Positions 10,552 through 22,734 of a stretch of 64,000 nt of DNA are shown here, in pieces. Location: positions 27,131,841 to 27,195,840 of the forward strand of contig NC_092575.1 in the NCBI RefSeq assembly GCF_037975245.1, written 5' to 3'. Position numbers and translations under genes: made by a program. The stretch's first letter is position 1. Each line of letters begins with the position of its first letter. This DNA comes from Apostichopus japonicus. Lineage: Eukaryota; Echinodermata; Holothuroidea; Aspidochirotida; Stichopodidae. The notes beneath the pieces are model-generated. The model saw nothing but the letters and a program-made list of their open reading frames with translations, did not search any database and was not told the origin of the DNA.

Positions 10552-11272
10552 CAGGCGCGGATCCGGGGGGGTCCAGGGGGGTCCGGACCCCCCTGCTCTT
10601 GCCCCCCCCCCAAAAAAAAAGAGAGAAAAAAAGAGAGAGAAAAAATAATTGAATTAAACGCAATTTTTTACATGTAGGACGTCAGAAAAGCGGTTATCCT
10701 CACAAGTCATCCAGGTGTGTCTTTTCCGTCAAATGAACTATAGTGTTCACGAGTGTTACACGTGCCAAAAATGCCTAACGATCTCAATTTTCAGACCGAA
10801 CAGTTTCAAAATTGAGGTGGTGTTCGAATTTTTTTGGGCGGTGAGGTTACAGAGCGGTAGGCTGCTAGGATGCGCTAACGAATATTTCATGAGCAAACCC
10901 CTCACCCTTCCAGAATCCTGGATCCGGCCCTGCATCAAACAGTGGTGACGGAACGGGAGGGGATTGGGGGCTAAAGGCATTATGATTTTTGTATCATCTC
11001 AACTCATCTGATATGTAATACCATATTTCATAGATTGTTTTTTCTCATCAATTGAGAAATTGCAGACATGAGATCCATATTTTCAGGCTAGGTACATGTT
11101 GCTTAGAATACTCGGGAAGTGCCGTTTCCGGCCATCTGGGGCGTTTGTAAAGCCAAAACTTTTCTTCTACGCTCCGCGCCAACCGATGATGGCGCTCCGC
11201 TTAGATAGTCTTACGTTCAGGCGCGGCTGGACCAGTCAGACCCCCCTGTCACAAATCTTGCATCCGCCCCTG
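10552..11272. mobile_element. Third-level nested element
   Basis: Ends CAGGCGCGGATCCGGGG and CATCCGCCCCTG, bordered by a perfect ATATG on both sides (10547-10551 and 11273-11277). This is again a 5-bp duplication, matching the family of 10029-12789. A second internal terminus-like stretch, GGATCCGGCCCTG at 10919-10934, suggests a rearranged or composite element. Noncoding. Confidence 0.7.
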
Positions 11273-11546
11273 ATATGTCATTGAATATTCCACAAAACAA
11301 CTTTTTTATGCCCACGAAACTGTCGAAACATGATTTTCATTACTGGTAGAGATATAAAATATTGGGAATTCTGAAATTAGGGCAAACATGCGGCTGTGCC
11401 TGTTCAATACTCACTACTGTATCGCCTTAAAAAATGATGAGTGGAAATAGTTTCTCCAGGACCGTATCGTATCGTGGGTATCGAGCGCGTCTGATATACG
11501 AACGTACGTAGTACGTACGTCTATGATGATATGCACTGTACTGTAC

Positions 11547-11775
11547 TGATAAAAACATAGGTGAATTTCACTCCATGGGAGTGATCACTGAGCACATTCC
11601 GGTATAAGAGTGAATTTCCACTCCATTAGAGTAAATCTTAACTCCTAATAGAGTTATATTCACTCATATTAGGAGTGAGGGTTAACTCCAATAGAGTTAA
11701 ATTTCACTCTTAATTGGAAGTGCGCCGAGTGATCACTCCAATGGAATGAAATCCACTCATTTGTTTTTAGAGTGT
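11547..11775. mobile_element. Small inverted-repeat MITE rich in ACTC/GAGT
   Basis: The left end reads tgataaaaacatagGTGAA and the right end reads, inverted, ctctaaaaacaaatGAGTG. Both continue into TTTCA.TCCAT.GGAGTGATCAC. Between them are short GAGTTAA/TTAACTC motifs repeated in both orientations. No clean target duplication could be read. Confidence 0.6.
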
Positions 11776-12794
11776 TGCTAGATATATGAAGAAGAAATTT
11801 ACATACTAATACATGTTATCGGTCATCGATTGGCACAAAAACCCAGATTCTGATGACAGCTGCCTCAAGAAACCCAATAAACGGCCTAATTAGCACCGAG
11901 CCACCAATGTGGACCATTACCGAAACATCGATGCGTGTTAGTCTTCCATCCCCTTCCTCTAATGCTATTTAAGTCCACATGTGGGCATATCCTGCAAACC
12001 TACCGGTAGCCCACAGGGCTTTGAGTTGGGAGAAAGGCCTTGACAGCTTGAAACGACAAATGATGTCAACTTCCCTCAAATTGAAAGTCTGGCTGAGTTG
12101 GCAAGGCCAGTCAGCATGAAAGAGAAAAAACTTTTTTTGCATTTCTGTCACCAAAGTTGCACATCTTTTTGGTTGCTATTTTGCCTCACAGGTGCCATCT
12201 CCTGCGATCTGGGGGGTGCTGAAATCTCAAATTTTCTCTGTACGCTCCGCGCCAACCAAGGTGGCGCTCCGCTTAGATAGGAACCTCCGCCCCCCACAAG
12301 AAAGAACAGCCCCCCATGCCCCCCCCCCCACTCAAAAAGTCCTAGCTACGCCACTGTGCGTGTAATTTTTTGTAAAATAAATTTGCAAAAAGAGTACACC
12401 ATCATTCTGATAAAGTGAAGGTGAGAGGGGCACTCTGACTGCATCAATAGTCTCCATCTGGAAGGGGGCATCCAAGATGAAATGGCATGGAGTAGCCTGG
12501 TAAAAAGTAGTTTGCATCACCACCTACTCCCCAAAGACGTAAATCCCAGCTCATTGCTCGAAATTGCAAATACATGCCCGGCAAACCATGAATACATGAT
12601 TTATTGGAAATAAATTTTACTCCAAACTTTCACAAAAAGTAGCACCAGATTGCACCGAGGACCTCCATATTTTGTGAAATTTTCCAAAGGGGGAGGGGGC
12701 ACCCACTCTCCTTAGACCCCTCCCACAGGACGACGATTAGGCATTTCCCATCTGGGCCCCCCTTCGGCGAAATCCTGGATCCGCCACTGAGTAG

Positions 12795-14253
12795 TACAAT
12801 GATGAGTAGTCGATACCCTAATATTATTTATGGTATCTTTAGTGTACTTAATTCACATCCTAACCTTATCGTATAATTATGTTTTTAAAGATACCTTTCT
12901 CTGTGTACTATTAGTCTTGACTGCCAGATGCCAGAAAATTGCATCTAAAAGTGATTTATTTTTAGCTATCCATAGAGAACAACCCCCAGATCCCGCACAC
13001 TCAGTAGTGCCGTTTTTTTCCCATCTTGTCACAGCATTTGGTGTCATTTGTAGCGAATGAGCTGTTTATAACAAAAAATCGGACCCGATAACTAAATTTG
13101 TATGCAAGATTCGCGCGCAATGCCCTCTTGTTTCTATCTCCATGTTTTTATTATTCGTCGTCATATGCGTCGAATATGCCGTTTATATAACTCAAACAAA
13201 GCCAATGCAATTATTCGCGCGCACTTAATGTTTTTTTTTTCTTGCAATGATATGCCACTTATATGCCGAACTTCGGACATGGCAACCCTCTTAAAATATG
13301 TGCGCGCACAATCATGGGATTTTCGGTTATCAACTTAGTTTTTTACACTGGTAAATGCTTATACTTGAAATTTTCCAGATCTTGGGCATTTTGACAGACA
13401 CATGATCATAATTACTGGCTAGCTTATTCCAAAATTGCAGAGTGATCACACTGCATAATGATGCACGATTCTATAAAATAAAATGAAAACATTATTTTTG
13501 TGCTTATCTTGATTGCCAGATGCCAGGAAATCTCATCTAACAGTGTTTCATCTCAAAATCCGCAATATAAACGAAGAAATGATGACAAAAACCATCACAG
13601 ATTAACCGGACCACCAAGCTGTCAACTACGAATCACGCTTGTTTCTAACTTGACAGAGAATACACAGAGTCATGGACACTGATTGGTCGAATTGAACAAC
13701 ATGTTAACGTTAGTGTATCCTCGCTGCTAGATGACGAAATTTTACGAAAGTTAACACCAAAGGCCTAGTGCCCTATTAATCTAAAGAATGTTCATGTCTA
13801 GTCTATATCATTTGCACAAATGTAACTCTCCGGCCTGTTAAAAAATGCTTGGTCGATTTCATGGCCCCGGTTGGTCATCATCCAAAACACGTTATATGCC
13901 ACACACGTACACGGCCAACCATATACGTACAATAATAACGTTACAAGTGCCTATGCTGCAAGCGCTGAATTAGTACAGTTACAGTAGAGAAATTTACGTA
14001 TTGTTTTGGAGAAGTATGCTACTCATGGAGATCTATTTTCTGTACTTGTGTAGAATTAACTGTTCGGCGCCACAATTCTTTGCAAATCAGAGTCTGGATA
14101 TTTTTCTGCGTAGCCAACCTGTGAATTTGAGATTGCCATGAAGCATTCACTAGCCAGCCATGTAGATGATAAAGGGGCCTAGTAATCCCAATATTGTGAT
14201 ATTGAGTCTTATGTTGTCGGCGGAGGTCATAGTCGTTTGAGTTCACCAGGGGT
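12795..14253. other. Unit A noncoding segment
   Basis: 12795-12870 and about 13018-13060 match unit B at 26579-26697. The 150 bases between them and nearly everything from 13061 to about 14210 are absent from unit B. A 'tg.ctgccagatgccag.aaat' phrase occurs at 12919 and 13510, a local duplication. 14210-14253 belongs to the satellite family of 51400-53650 and is the target of the next element. No gene seen. Confidence 0.55.
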
Positions 14254-15091
14254 CATGGGCGGCGATCCGTACTTCCGAGTGGGGGGGATATGACCTTGTT
14301 GACTATCTAAGCGTAGCGCCACCATTGGTTGGCGCGAAGCGTACAAGAAAATTTGGGGATTTACAAACCCTCTAGATGGCCGGAAACGGCACTTCCCGAG
14401 GTTTCCAAGCGGCATATACCCAACTTTAAAGTAGGGATATCATGTCCGAAATATCTCATAATCAGGATCCAAAATACTTTTTTTTTAATTTTGGGTGTTA
14501 TTTTGGAAAATTGCCACTGTCAACCTTGTTTCAGGCGCTACGTTAGAATGTTCGAGAGCTCTTTTATATTATTCGATGAAGAAAATGGCCTCATGCAGGC
14601 TATTATAGGCCTACAGTATACACATGCAATACACAATTACACATAGTTACATTCCTAGGTACCGATTGCTAGGGCATCCAGGTGAAACGTGTATTAAGCA
14701 TTACCAATGAGATTCTCAGCTGTTCGAGGGAACATGTACGTGTGAAGGCCTTCTATAGGGCCTATATGAATACTATGAGGGTGCATATATGTACTATATC
14801 AATACCGTGGGCGCAATAATACATTTTGTTGTTATAGGGCCAATGAAGCCTACAGTCAACTATTCTTGCTTTATAAAGACGGTTTATTTGAAAAGATCGC
14901 ACTGCGTTTATGGTAGGCGAGAAATGAAGCTAAAAAAGAGCCGTACATTCACGATGATGCATAAATGTAGGCATGAAAATATTCTTATCCCTGGCATTTG
15001 GTGGGGGGATATGGTGTATTACATCCCCTCCACCCATTTTCATGGGGGATATATCCCCCCCTTCCCCCCCCCCCCAGGATCGCCGCCCATG
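14254..15091. mobile_element. 838-bp hAT-like MITE with perfect 8-bp duplication
   Basis: Starts CATGGGCGGCGATCC and ends GGATCGCCGCCCATG, a perfect 15-bp inverted pair. It is flanked by CCAGGGGT at 14246-14253 and again at 15092-15099. The site is an AGGTCA-type satellite unit; the uninterrupted phrase 'gagttcaccaggg' occurs at 53148. Open frames inside are short and overlap on both strands, so I read it as noncoding. Confidence 0.9.
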
Positions 15092-15147
15092 CCAGGGGTC
15101 AAACTGTGGAAACCATTGTTTACACAATATTTCAACAAGGAAAGGTG

Positions 15148-16727
15148 TCATATTTAGTATGTTGATGTAACATATTTAGCACAAAAAGCCAGTTGTTGAG
15201 GTCAATGGTCATTTCAGGACAGCCTGTGTTATTGTGAATTTATTGTTTGTCACGTCACACTGATTTTCCCAGTATTACTCAGATCAAAATGACATCTTAT
15301 GATCACTATTTTATCTTTGTAACCATAACTTTGAAACAGCTTTGAACAATGAAAGGATCTAATTGAAATGGAGTTGTATTGTGAGAATTACCGTATACAC
15401 TCAGTCTCTATATCAGTTGCAAAGTCACTCTCGTTTATGCCAAAGAATCTACCTTATGACGAATATCAGCAACCAATCAAGGCATTGGCTTCACTTCCAT
15501 TGCTTTAAACAAGACGATATTCATTGTATGTGTGGCTAAATGTGTAAGACTGCATCGACTCCCAACAGAAGTGTTCTTTCTGGAAACTCAAAGAGTAAAC
15601 TTCAGAAATAAGAAATCTGCCAAGCAAGATGATATACCAAATTGGAATTGGTCTAAAGTCCAAGTACAGAAAACTGGACTCGAGTACTATAAACGTGTAC
15701 ATTACACACTTCTTTGTGGGTATACTGTACGGGTGGGATCTACATTAAATACGTGTTTGTTGCCACATTGTTCAGTTCAGTGGTGTTGTTATTGTTTGCT
15801 GTGTAGGGCAATCAATCTTGTAAAGCTTTATACAACAGACATATCCCTACCTGTGATTCATTGAGTAACGGTAAACTGTAAACGTGGATGCTTTCTTGGT
15901 TTTTAAATCATGTGTTGCAACTTACCTGGTAGAAACAATTATACACAACAACACTGTGACACAACAAATTGAAACACATTGTTAGTTACAGATGATGAAG
16001 CCACAAATGAAAGTATGAGTTCATGTATAAGAATTCAAAATCATAACAATTTTGAAACAAGGAAAGTTTTAAAGAAAATGGTTACACATCTCTAAAAGAG
16101 TAACGGCGTGCCGTTATAACAATTCCTTATTCCTATAAATAGTTAAAAGACATGCCGTTTTACCTGCAACTTTAAACTAGGGAGTTAAAAGAAATAGTCA
16201 TCTGTTTGCCCAAATCGTAGATATAACTCCTCATTGTCAACGTGTAAATTGTGTAACCAAGAGTACAACGACTCAGGATTCGGGATTTGAGCAGGTTTCC
16301 AATAACATGTTTTCGTAATATTTAACAAACACTTTTTGGAATGAATATCTTTCTTTCTTTCTTTTAAAAAACCACAACTTCTCAAAAGAACGAAAAGTTA
16401 TTCTAATCTTTTGTTTAGATGATTGAATTTGTTACAAAACAAATAATTGATAACAATCAACCGCAAAGTACAAGGTTAAAAACACTCCCGTTGCAAAGAA
16501 TTTTCATGCTGAAAGCAGTCAATGATGCGTTTCCAAATTTCCTGTGATTTGTTTGGCTAATAGTCCCTATAAATGTCTGCAAACAAAATTTTTGCATGTA
16601 TTGCGCTCAATGAACACAACGTATTTTGTTTAAATAACTTATTTATATAGCGCATTATACCGACGGTCTCTAAACTAAACTGTAACGTTGCTGTCCCACG
16701 TAGAAATAGCAAAGTTTATATTAAAGG
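15148..16727. repeat. Unit A flank, shared with 26698-28222
   Basis: Starts 'gtcatatttagtatgttgat' and runs colinear with unit B through to a TTATATAGCGC motif. The first 100 bases also occur at 53219. The 3' third, near 16330-16560, recurs at 34910-35160. A 110-codon + strand frame at 15532-15861 has no counterpart frame in unit B and no domain, so I do not call it a gene. Confidence 0.75.
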
Positions 16728-17539
16728 CTCTCAGCTGTTCTTGAGCAAGGGGTGCTTCGTTGGTACTGAATATGCATTACAATGCGTTCTCTCATTGGCT
16801 TGTTTAAATCAAGAGGCATGACGTAAAAGCATACATGAATTGAATATGTCTTCCGCGCAGTCAGTAAGGACAATTTTCATATTCCATATCATGCTTCAAA
16901 GCACTCGTTTAAACAGTACAAACAGTTCCAAACCTTTTACTGGTTCATCATACTGACACTATACGAATGCCCTGAACCGGGACATGACAGTATATATTAC
17001 GAGGTTCATACTGGGTGTCCAGCCCATAAATATTCTGATAATTTCGATCATTTACTCTTAATTAATGCAACGTTCTTTGCATAGTTAGCATGGTGGAACC
17101 TTAACTTTCATGGTTCGTCAGATCAGCAGCTTCAATGAAGTTCCAATATTTGAAAATGAACAGTTTTGTGTATTTCCTTCTTCCACCATAGACACAAAAT
17201 CCAAGTCAGTATAACCCTGTGTAAATGTTATATATTACCCATGTATGCCTAAATCGCTCATTTGGTATGTCAAGTTACTGTAAGGTGGCCCTTTACACCT
17301 ACTTTTGAATATAGAACCGGCGGAAAAACCCGTAAAGGCCTATGACGCTGTACTAAACAACAGTAAAATAAAAGTTTCGCTTTTCAACGAAAATTTCCTG
17401 TCGGTAGGAATAATAATTCATGCCGATAGAACTGGAAAGTCTGATATGATATCCGCACAACTGCAAAAATGTAAGTGCTTCTGTCTATAATTGAAGAGCA
17501 CGAGCACTCGAATGACCAAACTTTGTCATCGACTGCTAC

Positions 17540-17991
17540 TAGCTGCAACTTTCGCTCGAAACAGACCTTTCCTGGCGTCGATCAGCAGATGCATTGAACA
17601 GTATGGGCCCAGAGGCAGTCTCTGAGGGGCCATCGTGATGATGACATGTCCAATGAAATGAGCACGAATCGCACAGGAATATAGGGGAAATTTCAAGTCA
17701 CTTATTAATCTGGTTAGTATATCAGTTGATGTTTTGAGAAGTCACTTGGAAACGTGTAGAAACAGCTGCCACATACATATCAAAGACAACACAGAATGAT
17801 GTACTAGACTGTTTAAGAATACATCCGCGGGAAATGCTAGCGGAATTGAACGCAGAAGAGGCTGGCCATTCTATGGTCTCATCACAGATGAAGCTATAGA
17901 CATCCAAATGGGAGCAGCTTGTTGTGATTATCCGCTATAGTAAAGATGATGTATCAATCGAAGGAACAACTTGAGTTCCTGAAGTGTTAGG
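17540..17991 (+). pseudogene. hAT transposase copy B, N-terminal part
   Basis: Matches copy A at about 8125-8558: the TFARNRPFLASISRCIEQYGP-type stretch and the DEAIDIQMGAACCDYPL region, here frame-shifted relative to the DUF4371 reading. It is interrupted at 17991 by the element 17992-19346 and resumes at 19347. Numerous stops. Confidence 0.8.
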
Positions 17992-18172
17992 CAAGGGCGG
18001 CGGAACCGGGGCAAAGGGGGCACATGCCCCCCCCCCCACTTTTCCTCAGGCTAAAAAAGTGCCCTTTTTCTACATAGAAACTTCTAAATAAGAAAAAAAA
18101 AGTTTACAACGCAAAACCCACGGCGAATGAAATATTTCGGGTTTTAAATTAAGTTTGAAATGTTTACTACCA

Positions 18173-18495
18173 TAGGCGTAGGAGCACAATTTGATTTGGG
18201 GGCTGTAACGACTTGCCCGAAAATATTCCCAAAATTTTGCTCAACATTACATCGCATGCCAATAACATACAATCATTTGTCGTATTATTACCGTTCCATA
18301 TTGGTTTTAATTATTGATAAAGTCGTTACAATAATAATGTTGATAACAATATCAGTTTAACCATTGAAAAACACAATGCATATTATTTTTCTTTCAGTAG
18401 GTGCCCGAAAAACTCTCAGCATATTGCCCGAATATTCCAAAAAATTATTGGTTGGGGGCTGCAGACCCCACCCCCCCCCCCCGGCTCCTACGCAT
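18173..18495. mobile_element. Nested repeat element with 13-bp flanking duplication
   Basis: Ends TAGGCGTAGGAGC and GGCTCCTACGCA are inverted copies. The 13-base flank ATGTTTACTACCA occurs at 18160-18172 and 18496-18508. Its class is unclear: the duplication is longer than usual for hAT, and there is no poly-A tail for a SINE. Confidence 0.7.
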
Positions 18496-18840
18496 ATGTT
18501 TACTACCACAAGGCTTCTAACATTCTGGTGAGTGCCATTTATGCATATTCAAATTGCCACAAAAATCCTAATGCATTTCCAAAAATGCATTGCTATATTA
18601 TATTGTGACTTTGTATAAGCAGAAGCCATTTATAGCCTACTATGAATAATGAGTATAATTTTAATATACCATAACCTACCCCATCCTTTCGTATTTTGAC
18701 ATATTTCATTTGCTTTCATGCATTTATCGATCGTGTGTGCAGGGAATTGGACTTAATAATGATTTCACCTCTTTTTCCGTGTTTCCCAATTTGCACATTA
18801 GATATTGCAGTGCTAGTATGCATTGTTTCCTTGAGGAGGG

Positions 18841-19180
18841 CAGTGGCGGAGCGTCTATACAGTGAGGGGCGGTACCCCCCAACCCTCGCCTGACGCACTC
18901 AAATGGACTGCTGGCGTTTTTTCAGCTTTTTACCACTTTTTACTTATTCGCGATTATTGACTTTTTTATTGCTCTCTCATCTATCTTTTGACATTTGTCA
19001 CATTATCTGCAAATTAGCAAGGCCTGGAAAGGGTCATTTGCGGCGATCTAGGGAGTACCTTTATCAAAAACTGTATGTACACTCCGCGCCAACCTGTGGT
19101 GGCGCTCCGCTTAGATAGTGTCGAAAGCGCCCCTACAGACCATTCTCGCCCCCTGACCAATACCTCTAGCTCCGCCACTG
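18841..19180. mobile_element. Nested 340-bp hAT-like MITE
   Basis: Starts CAGTGGCGGAGC and ends GCTCCGCCACTG. The flanks are G-rich (gaggaggg and aagggggg), so the 8-bp duplication is only approximate. It contains the shared core at 19078-19118. Confidence 0.7.
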
Positions 19181-19346
19181 AAGGGGGGGGGTGGCGTTGA
19201 TGAAGTATACGCAAATAAGATAATACAATAAGAGTTATAAAGGGTACTAAATATCAGACTGCATCAGCCCTATCGAAGTTCTGCAAAAGTGCCCTTCGAC
19301 GTTGGTGCCCCCCCCCCCCAGATTAAAAGTGCTTCCGCCGCCCTTG

Positions 19347-20487
19347 GTGTTAGGAAATACGGAGAGAAAACATTGCTGATAATATTCTCGATGGCTATCA
19401 ACGAATAGCAATGCGCAAAACCTACGATGGTGCCGCGAATATGGAATGGAAGCAAAAGAGCGCAGCTAAAATGTTTCAGGACAAGTCAAACAACGACAGG
19501 GCACCCTACAAAAATTGTAGTTTGCATGAACTCAACATTGCATTGTTTCAGGACAAGTCAAACAACGACAGGGCACCCTAAAATGTTTCAGGACAAGTCA
19601 AACAACGACAGGGCACCCTACAAAAATTGTAGTTTGCATGAACTCAACATTGCATTGTCGTAAGCCTCGAAATTATTGAAATTTTTAACATGGTTTGTTT
19701 GATACAGTCTTTTGGCTTTTTCTTCAAGTTTAGCCCGAAACGCCAGTGTAAACTTGAAAACGTCATCACTAAAATGGCAAGCGAGGACTGCGGAAGCCTA
19801 AAGATGAAACACTTTTTGAGAATACATGGGTCAAAAGGCATACAGCTTTGACGATTTGAGGGATCTCTGTTGACTTGTATTCAAATGCCTCGCTTAAATA
19901 CAGGTAAACAGAAAGCGAACACGGAATGCCAAGATGGTGGCCGAAGCAGTGGAATTACATACACATCTTTAACTTTCATAATATGTTTCACCGTCTGCAG
20001 TTACAGATATGGATACACCAAGGGCTTGGCGCCTCAGCGGCCGGGAGGGCAGTGGACATTATCCGTGCCTATGACTATGTTGGCCTTGTGAGGAACGAGC
20101 TAGAAGACATTAGGGCAAAACGCGAAGAGGAATTTGAGAGATTGTTTAGGCAGTGCGAGGAGATGACCGAGACAGCACACTGCTCCCTTGAAACCTTCAA
20201 ATCAAACGTGAAGTCTGATAATGCCAAAACCTATTATCAGAGGACCATATTCACCCCATCCATTGACAGTCTCATCACTGAAATGTGTGTTCAGTTTGTG
20301 GGAAGGTCACGTGACTCAATAAAGACTCTCTACCTCCTGTCGAAGCATCTCGATGAGGACCTCTTTAAGAGCCAGAACATACTACTGGTAATTGAGGGCG
20401 CCTAGGCGCATGCTTTACGCTTTCTCATAAAACAAGAAGTGCGTTTGTGACGCGGGTTTTGGTCTACTGAAGAGGTTAACCCAAACA
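19347..20487 (+). pseudogene. hAT transposase copy B, middle part
   Basis: Contains NMEW..KSAAKMFQDKSNND, then SLHELNIALS, the conserved stretch before the catalytic core. A degraded ENTWVKRHTA-like motif follows near 19820. The best preserved stretch, at 19926-20402, reads RREEEFERLFRQCEEM, then YYQRTIFTPSIDSLITEM and KTLYLLSKHLDEDL. That block is longer than in copy A and preserves the ancestral order. At 19484-19665 a segment of about 50-90 bases is present three times, a local duplication that destroys the frame. Interrupted at 20487. Confidence 0.85.
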
Positions 20488-22377
20488 CACTGAAAAAATA
20501 AACTAGTCAATATTGCCACGGACTAACGTTAAATTAGTTTGTAACGTTAGTCAATGCACACGAACTAGCAAAAATCTTCGTTTCATCGCTGCTTCTTAGT
20601 CAGTTTACACTGACTAAGGAAAATATAATCGCAGCTTAGTCGGTGGCGACGGACTAAGGTATTTTAACCCATGGACTAAGAACGATACGGACACCCGATT
20701 TACGCCATAATCGTAGCTTAGTCGGTGTCGACGGACTAATGTATTTTAACTCAATTCGATTCACTTCAATTTGGAAACCGAGAGGCAACGGCAGCTTGCT
20801 GGACTTGGCATAGTTTCATACGATCACTCTAAGCAACTTTCAACCGTAAATCACCCAAGAAGGTCTTTAGAAGAATGGAGGTATTAACTGCCATCATCGG
20901 CCTACCTGTTATTCCTTTAACTTGAAGGTAAAATTAAAGTTAATTGTTAGGGCACTGGCACTAGTACTCATGTATTATGGTTAGTGTAACGCTACCGTTG
21001 TCACGCTGGCGTTTCGCAATACACAAGTGCAATGACAGTGAGTAGCCTATAGGCTTCTACTGGGTACTGCAGTGCATTCTCAACACTACAGTGTGCATTC
21101 TAAACACCAATTAACAATGTGTTATGTGTGTATTGGGCTAGACTGAACAGTGGCACATAATCTTCTAATTTATTCCCAAACAAATGCTGGAACTATAAGT
21201 CTCAATAGTTTATTTGAAGTCTACACTCATTTGGTAAAGATTTCCTGTAATTTCCCATGTGAATCTAAATGGGTAGGCTTTGTGATATTGAATAAGCAAG
21301 GCTAGACCTTCAAACGTACAGTCACAGTAGGCTGAACAAATTATGTTGGCTAGTCAACGGTATTATATGTTGCGAGCAGTCAGGATGCACGCTTCAGTTC
21401 TATTTAACCTTTTCATTTATCATTTTTTAGTATTTAATTTCCGGTCACGCTCAGGAAACAATTGCGACATTCCTTCACGGTCGACTTGTTTACTGTAAGA
21501 AGTATTAACCGTTTTTTCTCAGGAAAGCTTGATAGTCTGAAGTTATTATAACATGTGCTTTTAGTATACTGCCAAAAGAGTAAGTTGTTGTATTTGTATT
21601 GATATTTTATGTAGAAGTAACGGAAAATTTAGTATGTTTAGTTTGGTCTATAATTGCACGTTTTTTTTTCTGTCCAATGTAGTGCAGGGTTCACTTGCGC
21701 GAATTCAAATTATTCTGTTTATGTATATTATATGCATCGATTCGTAGATTATGATGTTTTTTTGACATTTATTTGTAATTCAAGCATATCTGTTTAGTAG
21801 CAAAGTTTAAAGGTTAAGATTAATTAGTTTTCTCTTTTTGATCCTAGATTGAATGAAACTCATTGACGTAAATAATAGATCAGATGATATAGTTTAACGC
21901 AGTTGCTAAAACTCTGGGTATTCTCTAGTCTTCGCCGGTCCATTATATACTTTAGTACTACTAGTAAGACTAAATCAAAACGACCGAAAGACAAACTTAG
22001 TGTAACAAAGTATTGATTCTCCTCTAGCCTAGGTCTAAACAGGCTTGTTATGTGAGCAAGCAAAATAACAACTAAAAACGATTAGGCCTATAAATAAGTT
22101 GGCTCAGTGCATTTCTGTTTCTAAAATTTTATATTTTTAAAGATCATAAAAACAAACAAAGATTTAGCCCATGTTTTATTATCTCTGTATTCTGGGCATT
22201 TGATTCTGGTTGCAATGGTGATGACACTCTCGTTCAAATTTTCAGCTTTATACAGTTTGCTTCAAACTTTGGGATTGTTTTTTGAGACTATAGTGGAAGC
22301 AAATCTCACATAACTTTGTGGTGACAACTTTATTTACTTTTTTTTCAAATGATGAATACTTTGCTGTTTCTTTTTTC

Positions 22378-22578
22378 CAGCAGGAATTGAAAAGCCAAAT
22401 ATCTAAGTCAAGGGTGAGGTTTCCTGTGATGTACGACACCAGTGTGGAGGCAACAACAGAAGAGGAGAACTGTGTTATATATGGCTTAAAGACATGTTTT
22501 AAGATGATATATTGGTACCCTTCGCAGAACAAAAGAGTTTATCCAAGAGCCCAAAAAGCAAAGGAACAAGTACCATAG
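22378..22578 (+). other. Possible exon fragment within the CACTA-like element
   Basis: A TTTTTTCCAG acceptor-like site precedes an open stretch of about 65 codons reading QELKSQISKSRVRFPVMYD, then ENCVIYGLKTCFKMIYW. A second such stretch follows TGTTCACAG at 24521 (VNNGADFGFLKTNGRPFVV, then a stop). They could be remnants of the element's own gene or of a captured host gene. I do not recognise either. Confidence 0.3.
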
Positions 22579-22734
22579 AGAAAAAAGATGGAAGAGTGAG
22601 TTTAACTATTGTACCCAACTGTTTAATGATATTAAAGATACTTTTCATAACCTGTTTTAAAAAAAAAAACAGTCTAGTATATCATTTACGTGCAAGCTTC
22701 ATAAGTTTGGTCAAATTTTCACTGATCTGTAGAG

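Larger units (their letters stand above)
10120..12356. mobile_element. Nested hAT-like element inside 10029-12789
   Basis: Ends CAGTGGCGTAGCTACG and CTAGCTACGCCACTG in inverted orientation, bordered by tgcgtgat (10112-10119) and tgcgtgta (12357-12364), an imperfect 8-bp target duplication. It carries no transposase. Its interior holds another element (10552-11272), an inverted-repeat MITE near 11547-11775, and a shared core at 12241-12280. Confidence 0.8.
10029..12789. mobile_element. hAT-like element with 5-bp target duplication
   Basis: Starts CAGGGGCGGATCCAGG and ends CCTGGATCCGCCACTG, inverted ends with one or two mismatches. It is flanked by AGTAG at 10024-10028 and 12790-12794. The homologous site in unit B (about 26562-26585) is uninterrupted and has one copy of the pentamer as tgtag, which gives the empty site directly. 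No intact transposase; most of its length is the nested insertion 10120-12356. CAG..CTG ends with a 5-bp duplication fit hAT elements of the 5-bp group. Confidence 0.85.
7455..16727. repeat. Tandem unit A (hAT copy plus flank)
   Basis: Unit A begins at 'agctgttctt.gagcaagg' and matches unit B (16728-28222) in order: transposase remnant, short direct repeats near 9840-10020, a 'gtcgatacccta' segment at 12808, and a roughly 1.5-kb flank at 15148-16727. Interruptions differ between the copies, and each is an insertion with recognisable ends. The whole is best read as one duplicated 4-5-kb segment expanded by later insertions. Confidence 0.8.
17992..19346. mobile_element. 1355-bp hAT-like element inside hAT copy B
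   Basis: Ends CAAGGGCGGCGGAA and TTCCGCCGCCCTTG form an inverted pair, with GTGTTAGG duplicated exactly at 17984-17991 and 19347-19354. Copy A has one GTGTTAGG at about 8555-8562 with no insertion. Noncoding; it contains two smaller elements of its own. Confidence 0.92.

Noticed and set aside
14789-15157. A Pro-rich 122-codon frame on + and an overlapping frame on -
   Set aside because: Both lie inside a MITE with terminal inverted repeats and poly-C; they are by-products of low complexity.
15532-15864. A 110-codon + strand frame in the unit A flank
   Set aside because: The same sequence in unit B and in other copies does not keep the frame, and there is no recognisable domain.
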